Part shown: piece by piece, positions 7,517 to 15,408 of the stretch | Position numbering within the stretch: position 1 is the stretch's first letter | Layout of the letters: each line of letters starts with the position of its first letter | The notes under the pieces: generated by a model | Told to the model about the DNA's origin: nothing | Database searches by the model: none | Seen by the model: only the letters and a program-made list of their open reading frames with translations | Translations under genes and position numbers: made by a program | Source of the DNA: Streptomyces xylophagus | GTDB taxonomy: Bacteria; Actinomycetota; Actinomycetes; Streptomycetales; Streptomycetaceae | NCBI RefSeq assembly: GCF_000716435.1 | Contig: NZ_JNWO01000025.1 | Coordinates: forward strand, 41,252-105,251 | DNA length: 64,000 nt | Direction of reading: 5' to 3'

Positions 7517-9118
7517 TCACTCGCCCGGCCGTACGAACACCGTCCGTCCGCCCACGACGGTGCGCAGGCAGACGGGGAGGTCACCGCCCGGCGTCAGGTC
7601 GGGCAGTCCTGGTGTGCCGGAGCGCGGGTCGGTCGACCAGCGCGCGACCCGGTCGTCGGGCGCCTGCACGACCAGGGCGTCGGTCCGCCAGACGGCGTAG
7701 TCGGCGGGCGCGCCCGGGACCAGAACACCCGCGTCGTCCCGTCCTACGGCCCGCCAGCCGCCCCGGGTATGTGCGGTGAACGCGGCCCGGACGGAGACCC
7801 GATGTTCAGCCGTTCGGTGGAACGCGGCGGCGCGGACCGTGCCCCACGGGTCGACCGGGGTGACCGGGCTGTCGGAGCCGAAGGCGAGCGGGACACCGGC
7901 CCGGAGCAGGGCCGCGAAGGGGTTCAGGGCGCGCGCCCGCTCGGCACCGAGGCGCTGGGCGTACATGCCGTCCTCGCCGCCCCACAGCGCGTCGAAGGCG
8001 GGCTGCACGGAGGCGGTCAGGCCCAGTTCGGCGAAGGCCGCGATGGTTTCCGGGGTGAGCATCTCGGCGTGTTCGACGCGATGGCGGGCGGCGCGGACGC
8101 GGGGCAGGCCGACCTTCTCGGCGGCTGCGCGGACGCCGTCGACCACCGCGGTCACGGCGGCGTCCCCGATGGCGTGGAAGCCCGCCTGGAGGCCCGCCTC
8201 GGTGCAGGCGACGACATGGGCGGCGACGGCGTCCGCGTCGAGGTACGCGAGGCCGGTGTGTCCGGCGTCGGTGTACGGCTGGTGCAGGCAGGCGGTGTGC
8301 GACCCGAGGGCGCCGTCGACGAAGAGGTCACCCGCCGCTCCTACGGCGCCCAGCTCCCGCGCCTTCTCGACATCCTGCTCGGCCCAGTAGCCGACGACAC
8401 GCGGCCCCGGCTCCTCTTCGGCGAGCCGCAGCAGGCCCGTGAAGTCGTCCTCGGAGGAGATCTCGGGTCCGGCGCACTCGTGGACCGAGCCGACGCCCAG
8501 GGAGGCCGCGTGGGCGAGGGCGGTGCGCTGGGCCTCGGTGCGCTGCTCGGGCGTGATGGCGGCGAGCGCGGTGGCGCGGACGGTGTGGTGGGCGTCGGCG
8601 GTGAGGGGGCCGTCCGGTGCGTCGAAGCCGGGGACCAGGTCGAGCAGGGCCGTGGTGACGACCGCCGAGTGGACGTCGATGCGGGTGAGGTAGAGCGGGC
8701 GCCCGCCCGTCGCCGCGTCGAGTTCGGCGCGGGTCGGCGGGCGGCCCCCCGGCCAGCGGGCGGCGTCCCAGCCGTGGCCGAGCAGGACGCGGTCGGCCGG
8801 GCGGGCGGCGGCGAAGTCCCGCACGAGGGACAGAGCCGCCTCCAGGGAGGGCGCGCCGGACAGGTCGAGGCCGGTGAGCGCGAGGCCGGTGGCGGTGGTG
8901 TGCACGTGTGCGTCGGTGAACGCCGGGGTGACCAGTCCGCCATCCAGGTCGACCACCTCGTCGACACCGTCAGCGAACGCGTCGGCGGCGCCCTCGGAGC
9001 CGACCCAGGCGACCTGGCCGCGCTCCACGACCATCGCGGTCGCGAAGGGGTCGGCGGGACTGTGGACCTCGCCGCGACGGAGCAGGACGGTCTTCGGCTC
9101 GGGGGTGCGCTCACTCAT
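7517..9118 (-). CDS. YtcJ-like amidohydrolase (amidohydrolase 3 family)
   Basis: 533 aa. A metal-dependent hydrolase with the composite barrel of the urease/amidohydrolase superfamily. Visible: FTDAHVHTT (first metal pair), GHGWDAARW, GFHAIGDAAV (His/Asp metal ligands) and RHRVEHAEML. The late FGSDSPVTPVDPW holds the catalytic aspartate, followed by the small beta domain (PGAPADYAVW). YtcJ/LAF3 proteins hydrolyse amides or formamides, but the substrate is not predictable. The ATG at 9118 has no strong ribosome site. It is 47 bp downstream of an Lrp-type gene on the same strand. Confidence 0.88.
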   Translation of the reverse strand: MSERTPEPKTVLLRRGEVHSPADPFATAMVVERGQVAWVGSEGAADAFADGVDEVVDLDGGLVTPAFTDAHVHTTATGLALTGLDLSGAPSLEAALSLVRDFAAARPADRVLLGHGWDAARWPGGRPPTRAELDAATGGRPLYLTRIDVHSAVVTTALLDLVPGFDAPDGPLTADAHHTVRATALAAITPEQRTEAQRTALAHAASLGVGSVHECAGPEISSEDDFTGLLRLAEEEPGPRVVGYWAEQDVEKARELGAVGAAGDLFVDGALGSHTACLHQPYTDAGHTGLAYLDADAVAAHVVACTEAGLQAGFHAIGDAAVTAVVDGVRAAAEKVGLPRVRAARHRVEHAEMLTPETIAAFAELGLTASVQPAFDALWGGEDGMYAQRLGAERARALNPFAALLRAGVPLAFGSDSPVTPVDPWGTVRAAAFHRTAEHRVSVRAAFTAHTRGGWRAVGRDDAGVLVPGAPADYAVWRTDALVVQAPDDRVARWSTDPRSGTPGLPDLTPGGDLPVCLRTVVGGRTVFVRPGE

Positions 9119-9165
9119 GGGGAACAGTCTCGCGCCTCGCCGGCGACGCCCCGCACGCAGGTCCG

Positions 9166-9606
9166 TCAGATGCGCGGCGGTCGGGCCTCGTACGGCGTCG
9201 ACAGCACCACCGTGGTCCGGGTCGAGACGCCGGCCAGGCCGCGCAGCCGGGCCAGCAGTTCCTCCAGTTCGTGCGGGGTGGAGACCCGCACCTTGAGGAT
9301 GTAGTTCTCGTCGCCGGCGACGCTGTGGCAGGCCTCGATCTCGGGGACGCCGGAGAGGCGGTCCGCGATGTCGTCGGGGGCGCTGGGGTCGAACGGTTTC
9401 ACCGAGATGAAGGCGGTCATGGGCAGGCCCACCGCCTCCGGGTCGACGACCGCCGCGTACCCGCGGATGACGCCACGCTGCTCCAGCCGGCGCACCCGTT
9501 GGTGCACGGCCGACGTGGACAGGCCCGTGGCCTTGCCCAGGTCTGTGTAGCTCATCCGCCCGTCCTTGACGAGCAGCTGCACGATTTGTCGGTCCAGCTC
9601 CTCCAT
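9166..9606 (-). CDS. Lrp/AsnC family transcriptional regulator
   Basis: 146 aa, the classical Lrp size. An N-terminal winged helix (LDRQIVQLLVKDGRMSYTDL ... STSAVHQRVRRLEQRGVI) is followed by the RAM ligand-binding domain with the ACHSVAGDENYILKVR strand pattern. Such proteins form octamers and sense amino acids. The ATG at 9606 has a weak ribosome site. Just upstream, GAGGAG is followed by an ATG that is immediately stopped by TAA (9623-9618). It precedes the amidohydrolase gene by 47 bp, so it may regulate or be cotranscribed with it. Confidence 0.92.
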   Translation of the reverse strand: MEELDRQIVQLLVKDGRMSYTDLGKATGLSTSAVHQRVRRLEQRGVIRGYAAVVDPEAVGLPMTAFISVKPFDPSAPDDIADRLSGVPEIEACHSVAGDENYILKVRVSTPHELEELLARLRGLAGVSTRTTVVLSTPYEARPPRI

Positions 9607-9875
9607 GGCGCAAGAACTTACATGGCCGCTGATCTCCTCGGATAGCTCAGCGGCGCAGGTCATACCCGGTTCGTGATGTTGCCGGGAGCGGCTCGTGCGT
9701 CAGCCGGGGACAAATCCGCCGCCCCGGGCATCTGCGGGCGGCATGTGACGAACGCCACAGGTCCCGAGCGGTCTCCGTGATGGTCTCGTGATTACCGCGG
9801 AGACCGGACGGGAAGTGCTTGCTGTGGTCGAGGCCGCAGCGCCTTCACGGCCCAGCCCAGTAGGGGGAGAAACCC

Positions 9876-10310
9876 ATGCAGAGTGTGAAGCGCCCTGGAC
9901 GCACCGCGCCCAAGCGGCCGCAGCTCGTCGTCGAGCCCCAGCCGGAGGGCGTCGAACCGGACGGCTTCGAGGCCGACGAGCTCGACGAGTACGACACCTT
10001 CGAGATGTACCGGGTGATCTGCCCGGACTGCGTGCAGCCCATCGCTCTCCTCGCGGACGAGGAGGTTCTGCCGGAGCACGCGCTGTGCGCCTCGCCGTGG
10101 AACCCGTTCGGGCTGACGGTCTGTGCGGGTACGGGCCGTGAGGCGGCCGACGCCCGGTCCGCGGACGAGTCCGCGGACCTCCAGGAGCAGGACACCGCGC
10201 TGCTGTTGACGCTCCCTCAGGGCCTCGACTGGCGGACGCAGCCGTTCTCGCACGTCGGTGGTCCCAGCTCGCGCCCGATGCGGGTGCCGGACATGCGCCG
10301 CGCCGCCTGA
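9876..10310 (+). CDS. Conserved actinobacterial protein, unknown function
   Basis: 144 aa with no signal peptide or membrane segment. It has a basic N terminus (KRPGRTAPKRP), an acidic stretch (EADELDEYDTFEMYR), a CPDC pair (near 49-52) and two further cysteines (CAS near 71, VC near 82) that could make a small zinc site. The C-terminal third is low complexity. AGGGGGAG lies 7 nt before the ATG. I recognise it only as resembling conserved Streptomyces hypotheticals. Its stop lies 10 bp from the stop of the convergent kinase-like gene, with no terminator between. Confidence 0.7.
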   Translation: MQSVKRPGRTAPKRPQLVVEPQPEGVEPDGFEADELDEYDTFEMYRVICPDCVQPIALLADEEVLPEHALCASPWNPFGLTVCAGTGREAADARSADESADLQEQDTALLLTLPQGLDWRTQPFSHVGGPSSRPMRVPDMRRAA

Positions 10311-10320
10311 GCGCACTCGC

Positions 10321-11415
10321 TCAACCCCAGTAGCTGCCCTGCACCATGGCCCGCAGGCTGCCGTGGTGCAGGATCAGTGTGTCCGGGTCCGCCGGGACGG
10401 CCCGCTCCCCGAAGTGCACCTGCCGGTAGGCGACGCGCAGCATCACGATCGCTTGCCGCAGGGCGGCGTACAGGGTGTAGAAGTCCATGTCGCGCGGGGT
10501 GTGACCGGTGAGTGCGGCGTACCGGGCCTCCACCCGGTCCCGGCGGAAGAACTCCGGCAGGCCCGGCTGGCCGAAGGCGACCGTGAGGTCCTGGAAGAAT
10601 CGGTGCAGATAGACGGTCCAGCCGAGGTCCACCTCGCGCGGGGCCGGTGCCGCCATCTCCCAGTCGAGGACGGCGACGGGGTCGAACCTGTCGTAGACGA
10701 CGTTCCCGATGCGCGCGTCGCCCCAGTTGAGGACCGTCTCGCCCGGGTCGGTCGGCCAGAGCTCCGTCAGCCGGTCGAAGGCGCTCTCGATGAGGGGTGA
10801 GCGGGCGAGCCCGTCAACCACCCAGTCGTAGTAGGCGCGTTGGGATGCGACGTGGCGGCTCAGGGCATCGCCGTTGCCGGGGAGCGCGAGGAACTCGGCC
10901 TCGGACAGCGGGACTTGGTCGTGCAGGCGGGCGATGAGCGCGATCGATACTGCCTCCAGGTGTGCGCGTTCCGCGTCGGTCGCCGCGTGCAGCCAATTGC
11001 CCTCGTACGTATAGGGCATGACGTCCGGCGGTACACGTCCCTCGGCACGTTCCATGACGAAGAACGGCGCGCCGAGCGGGGCGGGATCCTCCTCCAGCCA
11101 GCGGACTTCCGGTACCGGGAGATCCGTGCGGTCGGCGACCAGGCGCATCGTGCGGAACTGGCGCGGCATGTCGTAGACCGGGAAGACGGTGTACGCCGCC
11201 GGGTCGGCCGCGAGTCTCAACGCGCAGGCGCGGAGCGGTGGTTCGGGGTGTTCGATGTCGAAGAGCAGGGTCTCGCTGGACATGCCGTTCGACGCGGGGA
11301 CAGTGACGTCGACCGCCTTGGCGCCGGGCAGGCGGGTGTCGAGCCAGGCGGTGAGGCGATGGGTGAGCTCCTCGGGGTCACGGGTGGTCGTGCGGGGGCG
11401 GGGCGCTGTCGCCAT
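10321..11415 (-). CDS. APH-like phosphotransferase (Rv3168/ACAD10-type)
   Basis: 364 aa, single-domain kinase fold of the aminoglycoside-phosphotransferase superfamily. The catalytic loop reads VLNWGDARIGN: Asp and Asn are kept, while the usual His before Gly-Asp is Trp, a variant common in Rv3168-like proteins. The metal-binding DWE (VAVLDWEMAAP) follows. The nucleotide-binding lobe includes NGMSSETLLFD and PFFVMERAEG. Despite the family name, resistance is not implied; related domains phosphorylate hydroxyacyl-CoA-type substrates. It starts 48 bp after the lipocalin-like gene on the same strand, suggesting a two-gene operon. An acyl-CoA dehydrogenase is nearby. Confidence 0.8.
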   Translation of the reverse strand: MATAPRPRTTTRDPEELTHRLTAWLDTRLPGAKAVDVTVPASNGMSSETLLFDIEHPEPPLRACALRLAADPAAYTVFPVYDMPRQFRTMRLVADRTDLPVPEVRWLEEDPAPLGAPFFVMERAEGRVPPDVMPYTYEGNWLHAATDAERAHLEAVSIALIARLHDQVPLSEAEFLALPGNGDALSRHVASQRAYYDWVVDGLARSPLIESAFDRLTELWPTDPGETVLNWGDARIGNVVYDRFDPVAVLDWEMAAPAPREVDLGWTVYLHRFFQDLTVAFGQPGLPEFFRRDRVEARYAALTGHTPRDMDFYTLYAALRQAIVMLRVAYRQVHFGERAVPADPDTLILHHGSLRAMVQGSYWG

Positions 11416-11463
11416 GCCGTCTCAACTCCCTTACGCTGCCGTCGAGATGTCACCTCAACCGGC

Positions 11464-12564
11464 TTACGGCGCGACCGAGTCGAAGCCGGTGAAGCCGCTC
11501 GGGTCGTGGCGGCCGAACGAGCCGTGCTCGAAGATGCCGTGGCCGGTCCGGCCGTCGAGGCGGAAGCGGGCCGCGTGGTCGGTGACGCCGTAGGCCGCGA
11601 GCGGGGCAGGCGCGGTGAGGTCGTAGGTGCGTCGGTCGAGCCACTCGGGACCGCGCCAGGTGCCGTGCTGCCAGTCGTCGGCGGGCGGGTAGCCGGCGCC
11701 GATCGCCAGGGGTGAGGAGGTCAGGATCTCGACCTCGAGTTCCTGCGGTTTGCGGGCGTCGCCGAGGTGGATGAGGGCGCGCTCGGGGTGGCGGGTGCCG
11801 GAGCGGTAGGTGATCTCGGCCTGGGGCCAGCCGAGTTGGCGGTCGCGGTGGCCGGGGCGGACCACGGTCGCCTCGTTCAGGGTGCGGTGGCCGTCGGCGT
11901 CCTCCTGGACGATGACCATGAGGAAGCTGTCCTCGAAGCGGACCGGGCACCAGATCCAATGGAAGCCCTCGTTCCTGTGCTCCTCGGCGAGCCGGCCGCC
12001 CTCCTCGCCGGGGATGGGCCGCACGCCCCAACTGCGGTCACGGGTACCGGTCCAGCCGTCGGCGGTGACCCGGAACTCCTCGTCGCCGGCGCGGATCACG
12101 CCCTCCACACCGCCGGCCTGGACGAAGCGGCGCCCTTCGAGGGTGAGCCGGTCGCCGCGGTACTGGACGTGGTGGGGTTCCCAGAGGGCGGGGAACTCCG
12201 CAGTCCAAGTGAGGTCGTACGAAAGGGAGTTGTCCTCGCAGCGCAGACGCAGTCGGCGCAGCGGCTCCTTCACCTCGATGCGCAACGGGCCCACGGCGAG
12301 GTGCATGCGGTCGTCGCCGAGGGCGTCCGAGGCGCGGACCGCGTGCAGGGTGTCGCCGGTGCGGAAGGTCGCGTAGGCGTCGATCACGCCTACGTTGGGG
12401 TAGACGCCGAGACCGAGGATGAGCAGGGCGCGGCCCTCGTGGTCGAGGACGTGGAAGATGCAGCGGTCGTAGGCGTTCCGGTCGCCGGTCGCGACGTGCT
12501 TCATCGACAGGGGGACCTGGTGCACGGGGTACTCGTCGAGGGGCACGGGACGGTCGTCTGCCAC
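11464..12564 (-). CDS. Lipocalin-like beta-barrel protein (CrtC/AttH-type)
   Basis: 366 aa with no signal peptide. It is rich in aromatic beta-strands typical of double-lipocalin folds: YDRCIFHVLDHEGRALLILG, YDLTWTAEFPALWEPHHVQY, the GWTGTRDRSWGVRP turn, FHWIWCPVRFEDSFLMVIVQ and a C-terminal HGIFEHGSFGRH. The GTRDRSWG-type motif recurs in the CrtC/AttH-like and DUF7065-type families, where some members are hydratases or lipid binders; activity here is unknown. The GTG at 12564 has GGGGAGG 6 nt upstream. It is likely cotranscribed with the APH-like gene downstream, suggesting joint action on a hydrophobic substrate. Confidence 0.6.
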   Translation of the reverse strand: MADDRPVPLDEYPVHQVPLSMKHVATGDRNAYDRCIFHVLDHEGRALLILGLGVYPNVGVIDAYATFRTGDTLHAVRASDALGDDRMHLAVGPLRIEVKEPLRRLRLRCEDNSLSYDLTWTAEFPALWEPHHVQYRGDRLTLEGRRFVQAGGVEGVIRAGDEEFRVTADGWTGTRDRSWGVRPIPGEEGGRLAEEHRNEGFHWIWCPVRFEDSFLMVIVQEDADGHRTLNEATVVRPGHRDRQLGWPQAEITYRSGTRHPERALIHLGDARKPQELEVEILTSSPLAIGAGYPPADDWQHGTWRGPEWLDRRTYDLTAPAPLAAYGVTDHAARFRLDGRTGHGIFEHGSFGRHDPSGFTGFDSVAP

Positions 12565-12705
12565 GGCTAACCTCCCCTGGGGACAGTGGAGGTGACGGTA
12601 CGTCAGGAAGTGTGCGGTCGCCAGAGCCGAGGCCCGTACGCCGGTGAACTCACGCTCGATTACATGCACCGGTGACCTGTCAACGCGCCTTTACGTTGCC
12701 TTGGT

Positions 12706-12960
12706 ATGACCGCCACATATGCGCCGACCGGACGGCAGCGCCGTCTCTACGTCCCCGCACCGGAAGAATCGGTTCCGCCCGCGCCGCCGCAGCCGCTGGA
12801 CCCGCCCATCTACCGTGATCTCATGCGGAGTTGGGCCGACCGGGGCCGCACCCTGCCGGGGCGTCACGACCCGGAGTGGGTGCGGCTGGCGGCGCCGCCG
12901 CAGAGTCTGTCCGACGGATCGGGCTGGAGGGAGTCCACGGCGCCTGATCTGCACTGGTGA
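12706..12960 (+). CDS. Small conserved hypothetical protein
   Basis: 84 aa, Pro-rich N terminus (RLYVPAPEESVPPAPPQP), then PPIYRDLMRSWADRGRTLPG and HDPEWVRLAA. No transmembrane or catalytic motif is seen. No ribosome site precedes the ATG, and a TTACGT element ends 9 nt before it, so the mRNA may be leaderless or nearly so. Its codon bias looks like a real Streptomyces gene, and I recall similar short proteins in related genomes. It converges on the acyl-CoA dehydrogenase gene 47 bp away. Confidence 0.6.
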   Translation: MTATYAPTGRQRRLYVPAPEESVPPAPPQPLDPPIYRDLMRSWADRGRTLPGRHDPEWVRLAAPPQSLSDGSGWRESTAPDLHW

Positions 12961-13007
12961 GCGGGGCGCGGAGCCTGCGGCACGGTCCGCCGGACAGAGC
13001 CCGGGGC

Positions 13008-14189
13008 TCAGCCGGTTCGGTGAGCTTCGGGGCCTGCCAGGTGGCGGGCGATGACCATGCGCTGGATCTGGTTGGTGCCCTCGACGATCTGCAGGACCTT
13101 GGCCTCGCGCATGTAGCGCTCGACCGGGAAGTCGGCGGTGTAGCCGTATCCGCCGAGGACCTGGACGGCGTCGATGGTCGCCTTCATCGCGGTGTCGGTG
13201 CAGTGCAGCTTGGCCATGGCGGCCTGTTTGGCGAACGGGCGGCCCGCGTCGCGCAGTCGGGCCGCCGCGAGGTAGAGCGCCCGGCCGGCCTCGATCTGGG
13301 TGGCCATGTCGGCGAGCATGAAGCGCAGGCCCTGGAAGTCGGAGATCGGGCGCCCGAACTGCTGCCGCCCGGTCGCGTAGGCCACCGCCTCGTCGAGCGC
13401 GGCCTGGGCCACGCCGATCGCGCAGGCGGCGATGCCGAGCCGCCCGGAGTCCAGTGCGGACAGGGCGATCGCGAAGCCCTGGCCCTCCTCGCCGATGCGG
13501 CGCTCGTCGGGGACGCGGACGCCGTCGAAGTGGACCTGTGCGGTGGGCGAGCCCTTCATGCCCATCTTCTTCTCCGGTGCCGCGGGGCTCAGGCCGGGCG
13601 CGTCGCCGGGCACCAGGAAGGCGCTGATCCCGCGCGGGCCGTCCTCGCCGGTGCGGGCCATGACCGTGTAGAAGTCGGCGATGCCGCCGTGCGTGATCCA
13701 GGCCTTCGTGCCGTCGATCACCCAGTCCTCGCCGTCCCGTACCGCCTTCGTGCGCAGGGAGGCCGCGTCGGAGCCGGAGGACGGTTCGGAGAGGCAGTAG
13801 GCGCCGAGGAGTCCGCCGCCGAGCATCGCGGGGAGGTGCTCGACCTGCTGCTGCTTGGTGCCGTAGTTGGCCAGGGCGTGGCAGGAGAGGGAGTGGACGC
13901 TGACGCCGAGACCGACGGTGAGGCGGGCCGCCGCAAGCTCTTCGAGGACCTGGAGGTAGACCTCGTACGGCTGATCGCCGCCGCCGTACTCGGAGTCGTA
14001 CGGGAGGCCGAGCAGTCCGGACTCGGAGAGCAGGGTGAAGATCTCGCGCGGGAAGTGTCCGGCGTCCTCTTCCTCGGCCGCCCTCGGGGCGATCTCTCGC
14101 TGCGCGATGTCGCGGACCAGCGAGATCAGATCCCGGGCCTCGTCCGTGGGCAGTTGCCGGTCCACCGGCTGCGGGGCGCGGTCGGGCAT
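13008..14189 (-). CDS. Acyl-CoA dehydrogenase
   Basis: 393 aa, the standard length. This FAD enzyme oxidises acyl-CoA to the 2-enoyl-CoA. Signatures: YCLSEPSSGSDAASLRTKA and WITHGGIADFYTVMARTG (FAD/substrate), FGRPISDFQGLRFMLADMAT, and VLGGYGYTADFPVERYMREA followed by VEGTNQIQRMVIARHL with the catalytic Glu. The ATG at 14189 has GGGAGGAG upstream. It lies downstream of a TetR gene on the same strand; the 231-bp gap holds an inverted repeat that could be its operator. Chain-length specificity cannot be told. Confidence 0.93.
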   Translation of the reverse strand: MPDRAPQPVDRQLPTDEARDLISLVRDIAQREIAPRAAEEEDAGHFPREIFTLLSESGLLGLPYDSEYGGGDQPYEVYLQVLEELAAARLTVGLGVSVHSLSCHALANYGTKQQQVEHLPAMLGGGLLGAYCLSEPSSGSDAASLRTKAVRDGEDWVIDGTKAWITHGGIADFYTVMARTGEDGPRGISAFLVPGDAPGLSPAAPEKKMGMKGSPTAQVHFDGVRVPDERRIGEEGQGFAIALSALDSGRLGIAACAIGVAQAALDEAVAYATGRQQFGRPISDFQGLRFMLADMATQIEAGRALYLAAARLRDAGRPFAKQAAMAKLHCTDTAMKATIDAVQVLGGYGYTADFPVERYMREAKVLQIVEGTNQIQRMVIARHLAGPEAHRTG

Positions 14190-14363
14190 GGCGACGCTCT
14201 CCTCCCTTGTCGGGCACATCGGCGGGCGTACGCCTTGGGTCGAGGCGAGTCCGCCGGGTATCGCACGGGTACGGCCGCTGCTCCCGCTTCCGGGTCTCGG
14301 AAGCGGCTGACCAGCGGCTCTGCGCTGTGAGTATGCCCGATCGGAGGCCTCTCGTCACCAGTT

Positions 14364-14397
14364 AACGACCGCTTACTTCAAGAATAACCCGGTCGTT
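14364..14397. promoter_or_regulatory. Inverted repeat, candidate TetR operator for the acyl-CoA dehydrogenase gene
   Basis: AACGACCG (14364-14371) and CGGTCGTT (14390-14397) are exact 8-bp inverted repeats with an 18-nt AT-richer spacer. They lie about 175 bp upstream of the dehydrogenase ATG and just after the TetR stop. Confidence 0.45.
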
Positions 14398-14420
14398 CGG
14401 AACTGGTCCGGAGCGCCTGC

Positions 14421-15080
14421 TCAGCCGTCCCGGCGGGCCGGCTTCGGCGCCGGATACGCCGGGTCCAGCTCCTCGATGGCGCGCAAGGTGCCGCCGAGGG
14501 TCTTCACGAGGAGTTCGCGCATCGTCTCGCGGGACAGGTCGGGGCCGCTGATCCACTCGAGGGTCGCGCCCTCGACGCTGCACACCCAGCCGAACAGGCC
14601 CATGCGCGCGATCCGGGAGATGTCGGTGCGGCCGTACGCCCCGTCGGCGATGGTCGCGACGATCGCCGCGCGCACCCCGTCGCGGATGGCGTGCACCTCG
14701 GTGTCGAAGCCGACGCCGCCGCTCACGATCGTGCGGTACGCGGCCTGGTTGTGCTCGGCCCAGCGCAGATAGCTGTCCATCGTCCGCTGTACGCGGTCCA
14801 GTTGGGGAAGTTCGAGACCGCTCGCCGCGAAGGTCACCAGGTCGGCGACGGAGTCGTTGATGATCGCCAGGTAGTAGCCGCGCTTGGACTGGAAGTAGTA
14901 GTAGATCAGCCCCTTGGCGACATGGGCCTGCCGCGCGATGTCGTCCATGGACAGCGCGTCGTAGGACGTGTCGGCGAACAACTTCCGGCCAATGGTGATG
15001 AGTTCGGCGCGGCGCGCCAAGGAACGCTCGGTACCGCGCGCCCGGGGACGCCCGACGTCACGCTGCTGACTGATTTCCAA
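14421..15080 (-). CDS. TetR family transcriptional regulator
   Basis: 219 aa. The N-terminal HTH is canonical: RRAELITIGRKLFADTSYDA, LSMDDIARQAHVAKGLIYYY and FQSKRGYY. The C-terminal ligand domain contains WAEHNQAAYRTIVSGGVGFD, a region typical of the acyl-CoA-responsive AcdR-like group. The only plausible start is the TTG at 15080; an in-frame stop lies shortly upstream and later ATGs would cut the HTH. It precedes the acyl-CoA dehydrogenase gene, which is the likely target. Confidence 0.88.
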   Translation of the reverse strand: MEISQQRDVGRPRARGTERSLARRAELITIGRKLFADTSYDALSMDDIARQAHVAKGLIYYYFQSKRGYYLAIINDSVADLVTFAASGLELPQLDRVQRTMDSYLRWAEHNQAAYRTIVSGGVGFDTEVHAIRDGVRAAIVATIADGAYGRTDISRIARMGLFGWVCSVEGATLEWISGPDLSRETMRELLVKTLGGTLRAIEELDPAYPAPKPARRDG

Positions 15081-15145
15081 TTTCGACTCTGGCTCTCCAA
15101 CTGGGCTTGGTCAACCGCAGTATGGCAGGTCAAGTATGCGTCAGG

Positions 15146-15292
15146 TCACAGCAGGCCGATTTGGGTCACGAGCATCGCGATCACCACGACGAGGGTCCAG
15201 CCCATGACGTGTTCGGCGATCTTCGGACCGTCGCCCTTGGGGCCGCCGGTGCGGGTACGGGTGCGGGCGGCGCTGGCTGAGTGTGCGGTCAT
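15146..15292 (-). CDS. 48-aa single-span membrane protein
   Basis: MTAHSASAARTRTRTGG then a short polar stretch (PKGDGPKIAEHVMG) and one C-terminal helix WTLVVVIAMLVTQIGLL. It is therefore an N-in, C-tail-anchored type of protein. The ATG at 15292 gives the compact product; an earlier in-frame start at 15367 adds only basic residues. It is followed 65 bp later by the TetR gene on the same strand. Function is unknown; similar short proteins occur in Streptomyces to my recollection. Confidence 0.6.
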   Translation of the reverse strand: MTAHSASAARTRTRTGGPKGDGPKIAEHVMGWTLVVVIAMLVTQIGLL

Positions 15293-15408
15293 GGTGGCTC
15301 GCAGAGGTCGGATGTGCGGTGGACTCCCCCGTTCTGTCCACCTTGCCATCCATATCGCCTTCTGCACCGGAGACCTTGGTCACAGGCGCCCTGGTCACCG
15401 AGTGCGGG

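Noticed and set aside
7112..9304. 730-codon open frame on the plus strand opposite the amidohydrolase
   Set aside because: It is antisense to a well-supported gene, has no family motifs and shows the composition expected from the complementary frame of high-GC coding DNA.
10321..11415. Aminoglycoside resistance gene
   Set aside because: It belongs to the APH fold superfamily, but the WGD variant and context resemble Rv3168/ACAD10-type proteins; resistance cannot be inferred.
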